The notes below the pieces were generated by a model that was not told the origin of the DNA, did not search any database, and saw only the letters and a list, made by a program, of their open reading frames with translations. A stretch of DNA of 64,000 bases from Antilocapra americana (Eukaryota > Chordata > Mammalia > Artiodactyla > Antilocapridae): assembly GCA_007570785.1 (NCBI GenBank), contig ML660774.1:1323309-1387308 (forward strand). The letters are read 5' to 3'. Made by a program: the position numbers and the translations under genes. Positions 1 to 11,061 of this stretch are shown here, in pieces. Position 1 is the first letter of the stretch. Every line of letters starts with the position of its first letter.

Positions 1-780
1 CATTGCATAGAACCATGGTTCTTTCTTTGTCACTGGTGTATAACATACTGTTCTACAGTTTATTTACTCACTGGAGCATTAATCGATAGCATTGTGCTCA
101 GTTTGGAACCTATATGCTTAAATTTGTTCTTGGGTAGACTTCAGCAATTATTTCTGTAGTGTGACTTTATTGCTCTTAAGCAAGGCATGCCAAAGAAATA
201 GCTTTCTCAGTACAGACATCTGCCTGAAGGGAGATTAACTAGCATTAGAAAATCATCCACTTCAAGTCTCTTTGTGTAGGAATTCTATTTCCTCATTCAT
301 CTGATATGTTACTTTATCTCCACAATAAAGCCTCCATCTTACCAAGAAAGCAAAACCAAGTTGCAGAGACGGCCCATGAGTTGGTCTCCATTGAAACTTA
401 CTCAACAGGACCATCAGTATTATGCCATTGAGAGAGATTATGGGAAAAAAAAAATTATCACAAGGCTCCCAGCTCAGCCTGGATTCTCTGCTCCAAAAAA
501 TGTAATACAAATAGTTCAGAATCTCTGTGACATAACCTGCAGCAAATTCCAGCCCTTCCCTGCAAAAAAATACCTAAGCAGTGTGCAAATCTTCTTTGTC
601 ATACAACAGCCCTGATCACTGAGAGAGACCCCAGCTCTGTTCTGAGTCTCAGGATCTTTATCTGCAGGCAGAGGAAGCAAACACAGTGTCTTACATCTTC
701 ATAAGCTCAGGAATTGCACTGGGAGCATAATGAGGTAGAAACTGTTGTTGTTGTTGTGTGGCCTCAGAATCAGAATTAAT
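1..780. other. unassigned non-coding DNA
   Basis: No repeat family, RNA gene or convincing exon is recognised. The only simple features are an A-rich run near 447-455 and a short GTT repeat near 743-757. The overlapping short frames on both strands (262-510 and 361-615) show no domain and no codon pattern. Confidence 0.5.
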
Positions 781-1374
781 TTAGCTCAACATTTAGAAGA
801 CCCTGAAACCCGACTCTGTGACACCACCTTTCTCCAGCTGCTCAGACTAGAAACCTAGAATTCATCCTCGATTTTCTTTCCTCAAGTCCATCTCCAATGC
901 ATCATCAGCAAATCCTACTGAATCTTAATAAAACCGTCCAAGTGCAAATACTTCTCTGCTTCCCAGTGCCCCCCTCTCTCAGCTGGGCCACTGCAGCCCA
1001 CCTTCAGGCACCTCTGCATCCACATGGGCTTTGCTGCTTTTGACCTGTCCCTACAGTCTACTGTCCCTGCTGCAAATAGCATTTTTGTTTGTTTGTTTGG
1101 GTTTTTGTTTTTTAAAAATACAAGCTAGATAATGACATTCCACTGTTAAAAGAACAGAAACAAAACAAAAGAAGAAATTCCTCTGACTTCCCATCATGCT
1201 TGGACCAAAATCCTTTTTGGCCAAGAAAGCTCTAGAATCTCAAACTTGACCGCATGTTGAGAACCACCTGGAAAGGTTAAGAATACTAACTGAGCTTGGT
1301 CCGTGGTAGCTGACGGCCCCTGGGCGGTGCCCGGTTCACCCTATTCCTCCCAGTCCACTTTCCCTGTCTCTGCA

Positions 1375-1700
1375 CTTCAGCCCCACGTGCCTTTTGCGGT
1401 TTTTTTCTTTTAAACTCTCAGCTCATTTCTGTCCCCAAGCATGGATTGCTCTTCCCTCAGATCTTCAGCTAATCTGTTTCCATCTGTGTTCACATCGTTA
1501 ACTTTACAAAAACATTTTCCTTGACAAACCTACTTAACCACCCTTATTTCTTTATCTGGTGTGTTTTTAGCACTTATGGGAAATTGCTGTTTTCTTCCTT
1601 TCCTGTTTATGACTGATGTTCCTCATGAGAAGAGAGGCTCCAGGAAGAGGGCTACTCTGTCTTATTTACTAAAATCTCTTAAGCCTGGTATATATTATGC
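1375..1700 (+). repeat. L2 LINE 3' end, interrupted by a SINE
   Basis: The order of short motifs follows the L2 3' untranslated region: a C/T-rich stretch, 'cttccctcagatcttcagct', 'ttccttgacaaacc', 'tagcacttatgggaaattg', then 'ctcatgagaagagaggctcc' and 'tgtcttattta'. A Bov-tA inserted at 1701 separates this part from a possible short remainder at 1864-1890. The region 830-1375 has similar C/T-rich wording and could be an older extension of the same element, which I cannot prove by eye. Confidence 0.55.
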
Positions 1701-1863
1701 ATGCATGCTTAATTGTGTCTGACCCTTTGTGACCCCATGGACTGTAGCCCGCCAGCCTCTTCCATCCATGGAATTTTTCAGACAAGAATACTGTCCGAAG
1801 TGTCTGGAGTGGGTTGCATTTGCAGGCAGAGTCTTTTACCACTGAGCCACCTGTGAGGCCTTA
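1701..1863 (-). mobile_element. Bov-tA SINE, internally deleted
   Basis: The plus strand reads the reverse complement of Bov-tA, with 'tgtgaccccatggactgtag' and, at the right, 'accactgagccacctgtgag'. About 60 bases normally found between the two halves are missing. The flanks 1688-1700 and 1864-1876 match at 12 of 13 bases (GTATATATTATGC and GTATAAATTATGC), a clear target-site duplication that fixes both ends. It sits inside an L2. Confidence 0.92.
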
Positions 1864-1889
1864 GTATAAATTATGCCTGGTAGTAATTC

Positions 1890-2700
1890 TCCAATTCTTC
1901 CATTTTGAGTGAAGAAAAGGATTAATCGGGATTCTGGATCAAGAGTTTCTACAGCTAGGCAATGGTGGCTTGTGGAATTCTTTACTCAGAAGGCTTATGC
2001 TGTTGTTCTATTTACGGCCTTAGACTTTCCTTCTGGAAATAGTCAAGGAGATTGTTGCTCGTATTTTCTCGACTGTGTTGCTTGGTGTTTATGTCCCACT
2101 TCCTTCCTGACACACAGACTGTGTGGTTGGACTCTGCAGTGAGTCGGATGCCCCCGGATTGGGAGTCTGGGCTCCATCCCCCTCGGTTGAAGGTGTGGGA
2201 TCCACCTCTCCTCTCAGGAGACGCTGCGGGTGGGAAGCCCTGCTCTTATGCCGAAGGCATCACCATGCTTTGTCGTTATTCACGTGTCCCCTTTTCACCT
2301 TTGACAAAACAGTCCCTTCCCTGACGCGGTGGGATGCGTCTCCAGACAGCAGACAGAAACTTGCTTGCGTCTGCAGCCCTGACCTGGGTCTGGGGTTCTG
2401 GTCGCTCACACAGAGTCTTGTGTTGGCTGCGTCCTGGCTCCAAGGCAGATGCTCCCAGTCCCTGTCCCAAGTCAGACCTGGGATGAGAGCCTTCAGGATG
2501 CGTGGCTCATCAGGAGAAGCCTGGAGGTTGTACTTGTCTGGCCGCAGAGCAGTGCGCCCTGTATTCTACATTGTTTTTCTAAGGCTGAGACAGAACATGC
2601 TGGAAGACTGAGAGAGCTGAGAGGAGCTTGCAGAAACCCTACAACCAAGATGAAAAAAGAATAAAAAGCAGAGAGAGAGGAGAGATTTTTCTTTTGGGTC
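1890..2700. other. unidentified GC- and CpG-richer block
   Basis: The part 2040-2600 is clearly richer in G+C and CpG than its neighbours. It contains an open frame of 162 codons (2123-2611, plus) with no recognisable domain. AATAAA occurs near 2660 in an A-rich stretch. A solitary retroviral-type LTR, an L1 5' region or an old gene remnant are all possible. I could not identify paired TG...CA ends with a short target duplication, so no class is asserted. Confidence 0.3.
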
Positions 2701-2781
2701 GGTGAAGAGAACCCAACCTGTCTATTTTAAGCGGAAGGGTATTTAATGTAGTAAATTAAGTGCTAGTAAGAGCATAGACCA

Positions 2782-2999
2782 AGCTTCCCTGGTGGCTCAG
2801 TGATAAAGAACTTGCCTGTCAATGCAGAAGATGCAGGTTTGATCCCTGGGTCAGGAAGATCCCCTGGAGAAGGCAATGGCAACCCACCCCAGTAGTTTTC
2901 TCTGGAAAACTCCACGGACAGAGGAACCTGGTGGGCTGCAATCTGTGGGGTCACAAAGAGTCAGACATGGCTGGGCGACTAAACCACCACCTCCACCAC
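2782..2999 (+). mobile_element. Bov-tA SINE
   Basis: Begins 'agcttccctggtggctcagt', contains the box B-like 'ggtttgatccctgggtcagg', and ends in a CCACCACCT-type simple tail instead of the usual ACAACA tail. AAGAGCA occurs on both sides (2768-2774 and 3000-3006), a weak target duplication because a few bases separate the left copy from the SINE start. Confidence 0.92.
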
Positions 3000-3006
3000 A
3001 AGAGCA

Positions 3007-3967
3007 CGGGTATGATGACAAAGAAAATGGGAACAATAATTTTTTTGAAAAATTGAAAGTGGTGAGAAAAAACAGAGATGTACTGAACGTAGGTTGGCAA
3101 CATCCTTTTTGGGTAAGAATGATTCTGAGACACAAAATGTGAATTCAGTGACATATGAACAACAGTGAACAGGAAAATGATGGAGAAAGGAAACCAACAA
3201 GGACAACCACAGAGGAACACCTTGGCCATGCATCACGCATAGAAACTCAGCGTGAAGTGAGGTTGTGCATGTAGAGTTCTTACAACACTTTCTGCACGTA
3301 GTGAGTGGTCAGCGAGTATTAGCTCAGATGGACCAGAGACTGTCCATCATGTTGAAGGTGCGGAGTAACAAAATTTCTGTTGCAAGCTGCAGGGAGCTCA
3401 CTGTTTTCAAAACACATTCTGTTCTTCTGCTGTCCACGCCAGTGGCAAGGCAGCTGACCCCGGCGAGGTCACCAGAATCCATATGTGGTGTGGTGATTCT
3501 GAGAACATCTGAAAGGTGTTAGGGTTGGTGGTGCCTGCCTCAACAGATTCTCTTTGTTTTTCCTACATTAGATACCTTAAAAAAAATCACAAAAGTAACA
3601 TATACACATGACATCACATCAAACAACAGAAAGGTATAAAGTTGAGCAATGCACTCAACTTAATTTCCCTAAAGGTGTTAACCAATGCTAATGGCACTGC
3701 TTATGTCAATCAACACATTTTAAATTCAGATAATATTTGTTTATTTTGGGGAAAAGTGATGAAGTAGAAACTGAAGTAGAATAGCATGCTTTCAAAAGAA
3801 GGTCATTTCAGAGGATTATTGGGGGAAATACAAAGACAGTAAGCTTAAATCCTTTATGGAGTTATGAACAAAAGAATTTGGAGCAACCAAGATACCTTTT
3901 TGATATTTTGTTAGTTAATTCTAAAACTAAATTCTTATTGGTATTATTCTGGGGAAAAATGCTTATT
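3007..3967. other. unassigned non-coding DNA
   Basis: AT-rich sequence with no recognised repeat, gene or RNA. Short frames at 3265-3522 have no visible domain. Confidence 0.5.
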
Positions 3968-4052
3968 AAGCAAGACTGTGAGCTCCTAGAGGATTAGTAT
4001 TATCACAAAACCCTGCAAAGAACCTCACACGCGGTGAACATTTTCTAAGCGT
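3968..4052 (+). repeat. L2 3'-end fragment
   Basis: 'agactgtgagctcctagagg' followed by a decayed 'ccctgcaaagaacctcacac' and 'gtgaacattttctaagcg' follows the terminal 3' region of L2. The copy is short and diverged. Confidence 0.5.
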
Positions 4053-4055
4053 TAA

Positions 4056-4610
4056 AATAGGAAAAAACATATAACTCTTTAAAAATGTGAGGCCTCTTTT
4101 TCATAATATCAACAGAGTTCTCATTTTACCCATTATAATAATCATTTCTCTCCACTACAATCATTCAAATAACACAAAATGTTTATATTCAATTTATTAA
4201 TTTGCTTCATTTAATTATGGCTATTGCACCATTTAGGAAAAAGCCTACGTATTTAAGAGCTTAATATATTTTCTCTTTGTTTTATTTTGTGATGATTGAA
4301 TAGTTTTTAAAATGCGTTTTGCTAACCTCCAATATTCCTTTTATATAACAGTTTTCATTAGCTTGTAGCTGGTGTTTTATTAGCTGGCTTCCTCCTTCTT
4401 GCTCTCTTTTGTAAACTCCTAGGAGAACTTTACTCCTGTGATCATCAGAAAATCAAGGCCCTGTATGAGAGGGCTGGAGTATAGTTAATGAGATGGGATA
4501 TCCACCCCACTCAATATGGAGCGAATGACTTAAATAATGACCAAATCCACAGCTCAACCAATTGGCTTTTACTGAGATTATTGCACATTTATATTTTAGC
4601 TTGTGTAAGT
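4056..4610. other. unassigned AT-rich DNA
   Basis: Very AT-rich between 4080 and 4330. No repeat family or gene recognised. Confidence 0.5.
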
Positions 4611-4618
4611 AATAGGAT

Positions 4619-4914
4619 CATTGGAAGGACTGATGTGGAAGCTGAATCCCCAATTCTTTGGCCACCTGATGCGAAGAGCTGACTCATATGAAAAGACCCC
4701 AATGCTGGGAAAGATTGAGGGCAGGAGGAGAAGGGGATGACAGAGGATGAGGTAGTTGGATGGCATCAAGGATGTGATGGACATAACTTTGATCAAGCTC
4801 CGGGAGTTGGTGATGGACAGGGAGGCCTGGCGTGCTGTGGTTCATGGGGTCACAGAGAGTCGCGCTCGACTGAGCGACTGGACTGAACTGAACTGAACTG
4901 AACTGAGCTGAAGG
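4619..4914 (+). mobile_element. BovB LINE, 5'-truncated 3' end
   Basis: Reads as the sense 3' end of BovB: 'gccacctgatgcgaagagct', 'gaaagattgagggcaggagg', 'gatcaagctccgggagttgg', then the BovB/SINE tail and an (ACTGA)n-type terminal repeat at about 4880-4908. The flanks AATAGGAT at 4611-4618 and 4915-4922 are a perfect 8-bp target duplication. There is no coding capacity, only the last 300 bases. Confidence 0.93.
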
Positions 4915-4922
4915 AATAGGAT

Positions 4923-5545
4923 TCTTGTGCGTCATTAACTATGGAAAGGTTAGGGGAGCGAGACTGGGAAGTGAGAATTAAAAAATGTGTAAGATTGAAA
5001 TCTCTGGATCTTACTTCTTCTGTTGCTTTGTAAAAGAGAGTTGGTCAGTGACAAGAAAGAGCCAAATTATCTTGATCTGAAAAAATAGAGCTTTAGTTAA
5101 AGAATGTTACTTTCTTGTCCTGAAAGAAAATAAAACCATATCTTTAAATACTGTCTTACCTGAATGGGTTGAGAGGCTGTAATAAAGATTGGCATATTAC
5201 TAACAATTCCTTTTTGTATTCATTTAAAAAGTAAAACTGACGGATTGTAGTTATTGTACAATACTACTAAATATATCAATAATATGCATTTTATTGGCTG
5301 CATTCTAATGAATGCTGCATGACATATAACATGCTTCTAATTATATTAATTTATTTAGGAGGAAATGGACCTCATTAGCCAATTTTCTAATGTTTCCATG
5401 ACATTTCTTATTTCTTTCTTTTTTTTTTAGTTTTATGAACTAGGAATTTATTATCAATGTTTGGTAAATAGCACTATGAATTAACACTTGCAAGATATGA
5501 CAGTTAAGTAATTTATATTATTAATGATGCTAATAGTAAAATAAT
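4923..5545. other. unassigned AT-rich DNA
   Basis: No recognised element. A pyrimidine tract lies near 5410-5430. Confidence 0.5.
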
Positions 5546-5745
5546 GACTCTGCCTGAGTCAAGTCCTAAGGTTGCCACTTATTTAATATGTGACTTTAGG
5601 CAAATTATTCGACTTTTCTTTCCTTTCTGTAAACTGTCTCTGTTTACACTAAATCGGCAGTAAAAATAATAACTTTCTGAGGACTGAGTTAACTCCTATA
5701 CAGCATTTATAACTCAACATATGTAACACTGGTTTTTATTTTTCT
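5545..5745 (+). repeat. MIR SINE
   Basis: The MIR core order is visible: 'ttgccacttatttaatatgtg', 'actttaggcaaattattcga', a pyrimidine-rich stretch, 'taaaaataataactttctga' and a decayed end. Strongly diverged, as expected for this ancient family. Confidence 0.6.
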
Positions 5746-6741
5746 GTTCAACAGAAGTGATACATACTTTGAGTCAGTCCTTTTCCCAAGCAGACACATT
5801 CAATCAAACTAGAAACTCCTCCGCCTTGTACCCAGGGGTGCAGTGTATATTCCTGGAACTCGGAGAATAACAGGGCTTTGGAGGGGGCCCTGGAGACACA
5901 GATCGGGCCCTGGGTCTTTGCTCACACCATTGTCTGCTAAGAAGAGCTGTCGTCCCCCTGCGAGGGCTTCCCCGTTCAACTGACTTCTGATCTGTGCCTG
6001 ATATGCCCACTTCCCACCTGGCCCTGGTCACAGAGAAACTGCAGTGTGGTCTCAGCCTCGTCTGCCCAGGCTCTCTGTGCCTTGGTTCCTGACCCTTCTA
6101 GGCGCCCGGGACTCTCCCCGTGCTGTGGACGCCAGGCTTCCTGCATTCTCTGGCTCCACAGAGCTATCTGACAGTTTGCATATGTAGATAAGAGGAACTC
6201 TGGGACAAATTTAGAAGCACAGAAACATAAGTATCTATGAGATTTATCGGATTCTTAGTATTTTGATCAAACTCTTCAAGTTCCAGTTTCCTTTTTCCTT
6301 TTGAAGGGAGAAAGAGGATTAGAGACAGTAGTTAGAATGTGCAGAGACATTACCAAGGATTCTGGGCTCTCATTCCCACCCAGCTCTGGCCAGGGGACTC
6401 CCCTGGACTCTTGATCAGTTGACATTCTGACCATTAAACTAGAGAAGCCAGTGTAAAAAGCAGTGACTCTAAGAAGGGAGTTGGTACAGTCACAGTTTGG
6501 TACAGTAGCAGTTTGTCAGATGAAAGCATATTTGCAGAGTGTTAGGAGGGACAGGTCAGTTCTGGTTCGTGACTCACAGAAAGGGGAGAGGGTGGAGGAG
6601 GAGGTATTTGATTCAGGTCTGGGAAGGTACGTGGGCTGTTAAGCCAAATACATGTTTCAGAGAAAACCTGTTCTTGCCCTTTTGTTCTGAAAGCTTATAT
6701 TTTTTCATCCTCCACTTTAATGAATAGAAGAGCGTTTTGTG
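5746..6741. other. unassigned, with a GC-rich patch at 5810-6130
   Basis: The patch has several CpG and GGGCCC-type sequences in otherwise AT-rich DNA, but no open frame with a domain and no repeat that I recognise. From 6130 to 6741 I see nothing specific. Confidence 0.4.
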
Positions 6742-6942
6742 GAGAAAAGGATGTAGACTTTGGAGCTGTTGGGCTCAGCGGTGTCACTGAGTAGCTGGAT
6801 GACCAGGGGAAATCGATGGCTGAGTGTCTCTACAATGACCAGACCTCGTCCTTCCGGGCAGAGGGAATCAAATGCTGAAACATACATGGCGCGCCTAAGT
6901 TCCAGGCCCAGCTCCTGTAACAACTCAATAAATACAGTTTCT
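6742..6942 (+). repeat. MIR SINE
   Basis: 'gactttggagctgttgggct', then 'gtgtcactgagtagctggat' and 'gaccaggggaaatcgatgg', ending at 'caactcaataaatacag', follow the MIR consensus from 5' half to 3' end. Confidence 0.6.
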
Positions 6943-7735
6943 TTCCCCACTTTTGACCCCAGAGGTTTAGTGTAAAATTTATTTAGTGTGTACTAGGAAC
7001 CTGGGCAAAACTCCCCTTAGGAACTGTGTTCTGTAAATAAGCATTTATAGTCATGGTCTACTTTCTCCTGGAAGGATCTGTAAAATGCAAGACTTTACTG
7101 CTGTTGATACCTAACCCCAATTTTTATAATCATAAAATGGAGCAAAATAATGGGTGATATACAGAGCCTAAAGTGAGATATTGATTTGATTTATACGTTT
7201 TTTAGCTACTAAATTCTACAGAGAGCTATTTTAAAAGGAAATACATCTGAAAAGCTAACATACAGGATTTTACAAGTGGTTGTATTTAGCAGAAAACATG
7301 TTTTTCTTCCAGTTGATCTCTTGAGAATTAGGTCACTGGGTATACTCTGTTCCTCCTAATTGGACTTTGATAACATCTAATTGGACAACTATTTCTTTGT
7401 TAGATCTTTTTGGTCTTATTATGTAGAAGTTTATCCCAACTCAAGAAGAATAAGGCAGCTACCCTAGAATGCAGTTGGGAGGCCTCACAAGTTTGAGCAA
7501 TGGGGAAGGGAACCAAGAACTAGCTTTCTCAGCCAAGTAGGCTAAACTTGAAGGTATAGATTCACAAATGTCCAAATAAAATTTCTTTATTGACATAGAG
7601 GAGAGTTTCCAGCTTTGGTACTGCTGGGTGCAGGTTTGGGGAGAGGAAAATTAAAAGAAAGAAAACCCAACTATAAGTGGAGAGGAAATCAAAATGCTAA
7701 TCTATAAAAAGTCTGGTTTTAATTTGCACTAAGGT
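6943..7735. other. unassigned AT-rich DNA
   Basis: No repeat family, RNA gene or exon recognised. Confidence 0.5.
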
Positions 7736-7748
7736 AAAGCCCTTTATG

Positions 7749-7960
7749 AGCTTCCCTGGTAGTTTGGCTGGTAAAGAATCTGCCTGCAATGCAGGAGACC
7801 TCTGTTCGATTCCTGGGTCAGGAGAGATACCCTGCAGAAGGGCATGGCAACCCACTCCAGTATTCTTGCCTGAAGAATTCCCATGGACAGAGGAGCCTGG
7901 AGGACTACAGTCCATGGGATACACAGAGTCAGACATGACTGAGTGACTAAGTACAACACA
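7749..7960 (+). mobile_element. Bov-tA SINE
   Basis: Complete Bov-tA from 'gcttccctggtagtttggct' through 'gttcgattcctgggtcagga' to 'agacatgactgagtgactaa'. The flanks AAGCCCTTTATG (7737-7748) and AAACCCTTTATA (7961-7972) form an imperfect 12-bp target duplication. Confidence 0.94.
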
Positions 7961-7972
7961 AAACCCTTTATA

Positions 7973-9706
7973 ATTATTCTATGCAACCACACGCTTGAAG
8001 CGTTTGAAATCACAAAAAGGCAAAATTTATAAGTGAAAATTATCTTGGATTATTCCTAAATAGGGATATTCTAATAGAGCAAATAATCCATCTGAAAAAA
8101 ACTACTCATTATTCATGTCTGCACAGCACAGCTGAGTATCAGCAGAAATAGGTATGTCTCAGGAAGAAAACTATGGGTAGACTGACATTTGACTTAGCTG
8201 GTATCTTGAAGAATTTAAATCCATTCTCTTCTGCAGGATTCCTCTGGACAGCATCAGCCATCCTGCTCACTCTGTGCTGTCTGACCTGGCTCCTGTCTTG
8301 TGCGTTTTTGTATGACTGAATTGTTTTGCTTAAACCTGCCATGTTTGGTATTTGGTGGAGGGTATAGGTGCGTCTTAATGGTTTTTAAGTTATGAAACCA
8401 CTTATGAGTACCACTGAGTGTCAGTCCATTCATTTTAGTGTGAATGTCTTTTCCACTGGTTTGCTTTTCGTTTTGCCAACATCAGTTACTCCGATACTAT
8501 TGTAATGTTCAATGCTTGCTGAGCGCAGCAGACTCAGGCATCTTTCCTGTGATGTTATAGATTTTGTTTGCTGTCCTACTCTGCCTGCTTCCTCCTCTTC
8601 TTTGTCATGGCATTTTTTTCCTTTTGTTTTCATATTTGGCCAGTAGTTTCTGGTACTCATAGAGTTTTAACAGAACTGTAGATGTTTAATAGTGATTTTA
8701 AAGGCAGTACACCATTTTTGTGCTTACAATAAATTCATAAAAGAAATGTCACTGTTAAGAGTTTTTCCTCAAAAAATTTTCAATTGTTAATAAATGGCAT
8801 TTGGCAAGAAAAATATATGAACACCGAGACGTGCTCTTAATTGCCAGGAAACTATTTTATCTAGTAGGTGTGTGTTGAGGGCCCATGGGTGATGAGAAAA
8901 TATGCCTTCTCCCCTCTTCTTCCTCTCACCACACCTACTATAAATAGCTTGAGAAGAACTCTTTAAATATATACAGGAAATAAAACATGCTGCAAGTGTG
9001 ACCCCAGATGCTCTAAGAATCCAGAGTGGAAGGAAATTTCAGTCTGTTTGGGGTAATCATTGGGGAGTTAGCAGATGACTGGGTTCTTGGAAGACTTGTG
9101 ATGGGTAAAGATTGAGGATGAGCAATTTAAGTAGAAAGAATGACAGGACTAAGTCAATAATAGCAGCGAATATGAGATGTTTTTTGAAAATGATACACTT
9201 TATCAAAGAAAAAATTATAAAGGGGAGTAAAGGGAGTAAGTCCCCATGTTAAAATAAAACTGTATTGCAGATAGCCTGGAATAAAGTTCACATGGCATAT
9301 TTTCTTGTTTAAAATCTGTTCAGATTCAATGTAGAGTGAATGTAAAGCACTAAAATAAAATTTCACAGCAATTCTCATATGAAATACACGCAGCCTCCAT
9401 TAAGCATCAGTGCTTAAAATGTGGTGACCTGCATGCTCTCCATAGCCTTGTTGGTGGAATTTCCTGGGCTGGGGAGATGTTCTGATAGCCAGAGTATGTC
9501 ATCATGCTGTACCGCTGCTCTCAGTGTCGTGGCCAAAGAACAGGAACGTGAGGAGTCCAGGCCTTCATCTGGGTGGTTACAAGGAGATGTCCCTTCACAG
9601 AAGGAGCCAAGCATCCGTCTCTAAGGCTTGTGTTATCACTCACCCAATATGGTCATTGACTATAATTCCCATTTTCTAGTCATGGATTAATTGGCATATA
9701 TACACT
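7973..9706. other. unassigned non-coding DNA
   Basis: A repeat-poor 1.7 kb. Short frames on both strands (8139-8342, 8430-8660, 9154-9378, 9421-9624) have no recognisable domains. No RNA gene or microsatellite is visible. Confidence 0.5.
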
Positions 9707-9886
9707 GCTGTGCGGTGCTTAGTCGCTCAGTGGTGTCTGACTCTTTGTGACCCCATGGACTGTAGCCCGCCAGGCTCCTCTGTCCATGAGGATTCTCCAG
9801 GCAAGAATCCTGGAGGGAGTTGCCGTGCCCTCCTCCAGGACATCTTCCCAGCCCAGGAATCAAACCCAGGTCTCCTGTATTGTCTA
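9707..9886 (-). mobile_element. Bov-tA SINE, 5'-truncated
   Basis: Reverse-complement Bov-tA from 'gcttagtcgctcagtggtgt' to 'caggtctcctgtattgtcta'. The part corresponding to the SINE start is missing. It is followed after about 27 bases by a sense-strand piece of the same family, giving an inverted pair. Confidence 0.9.
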
Positions 9887-9913
9887 CGATGTATAAAGTG
9901 GATAAGTAATGAG

Positions 9914-10036
9914 AACCTTGGAGTAGGAAATAGCAACCCACTCCCATGTTCTTGCCTGGAAAATTCCATGGACAAAGGAGACTGGTGGGCTACAGCCTGT
10001 GGAGTCACAAAGAGTTGAACATGACTGAGCACGCAA
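9914..10036 (+). mobile_element. Bov-tA SINE, 3' part
   Basis: Sense-strand right part, 'ttggagtaggaaatagcaac' to 'agttgaacatgactgagc'. It is complementary to much of 9720-9845 and directly abuts an L1 3' end. Confidence 0.88.
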
Positions 10037-10200
10037 ACAATGGGAGCCTACTATATAGTACAGGGAGCTCTACTCAGTGTTCTGCAGTGACCGAAATGGG
10101 AAGGAAAGTAAAAAGAGAGGATACAGGTACATATATAGGTGACTCACTTTGCCGTACAGCAGAAACTAACAGAACGTTGTAAAGCAGCCAATTAAAAAAA
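10037..10200 (+). mobile_element. L1 LINE 3' end (artiodactyl type)
   Basis: 'gagcctactatatagtacag', 'ggagctctactcagtgttct', 'gactcactttgccgtacagc' and 'agaaactaacagaacgttgt' followed by an A-rich end match the L1 3' untranslated region common in artiodactyls. Heavily 5'-truncated and non-coding. Confidence 0.75.
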
Positions 10201-11019
10201 TAGGGATTTGGGGGAAAAAAATTCGATTTATTTATATAATGGCAAACTGTACCTAGTTTGAATTAGACTAGATTTATATGTCTCAAAAACTTCATAAATA
10301 AGATATGAGTTAATAAAACAGAAACATAAAGGTAATACATATACACAACTTTAATTTGAGGATTTCTGACAAGGAAGCCAGAAGAGCAAAAACTTTGGAG
10401 CAAAGACTTTTAGATATCAGCATTATATCACACTCGCTATCCATCATTATCAAGTTTATTTTTATAATATAAAATAGTCTTTTTGTACATAGAATTCTCC
10501 AAGGCTGAATCTGCAATCACCAAGATAGCCTGTACCTTTATGAAATAGTAACTTCTTTTGCTCTGGGATGATGATAAAATTAGAAAGATTTTGTGGTAAT
10601 AAAGAGAAAAAGAGGAAAGAATTTATGCAGCAACATTTGGGAAAGGACATGTTTAATCAATTTTAGAAAAACAAAGCTGTCTTGGAAACAAAAAGTGCCT
10701 GTCAGTTTACTTTTATGGGAAAAATTTAAATTTTCTGAGTAGTTGGGTCAAATCCCACAATACCATATGACTTTGTAACACAAAAATGAAAAGCATCCAT
10801 TGTATTCAAACCATGTGTTCAGGCTAAAAGGTAACGTTAACTGGATTTCCCAAATCCAGCCTAGAAACTTTGATATCCTTCTGGGCCACGTGAGGCTTAG
10901 AAGCCTCTGCCTATGGAGGATCAGACTGTCTTTTATTAGCCTGTCTGCCCCTGATCCAGTCATGTTCCCATTAAGTTCTGTTGTAACCCCTCCTGGTCCA
11001 GGGACAGAAGTTGGCCATT
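10201..11019. other. unassigned non-coding DNA
   Basis: AT-rich up to about 10750, then mixed composition. No repeat family, RNA gene or exon recognised. Confidence 0.5.
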
Positions 11020-11061
11020 CTTTTCTTTCTCTCTCTCTCTCTCTCTTTTTTTTTTTTTTTT
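11020..11061. repeat. (TC)n / poly(T) simple repeat
   Basis: An uninterrupted pyrimidine tract of CT repeats running into T residues, followed by ACAG. Probably microsatellite DNA. It resembles a splice acceptor only by chance composition. Confidence 0.9.

Noticed and set aside
2123..2611. Open frame of 162 codons in the GC-rich block
   Set aside because: GC-rich DNA gives long chance frames. No domain, start context or splice signals support it, so it is reported only as an unassigned block.
7749..7960. Possible tRNA gene because of A and B box-like motifs
   Set aside because: The motifs belong to the tRNA-derived head of Bov-tA; no cloverleaf with intact stems was apparent. The same applies to the other Bov-tA copies.
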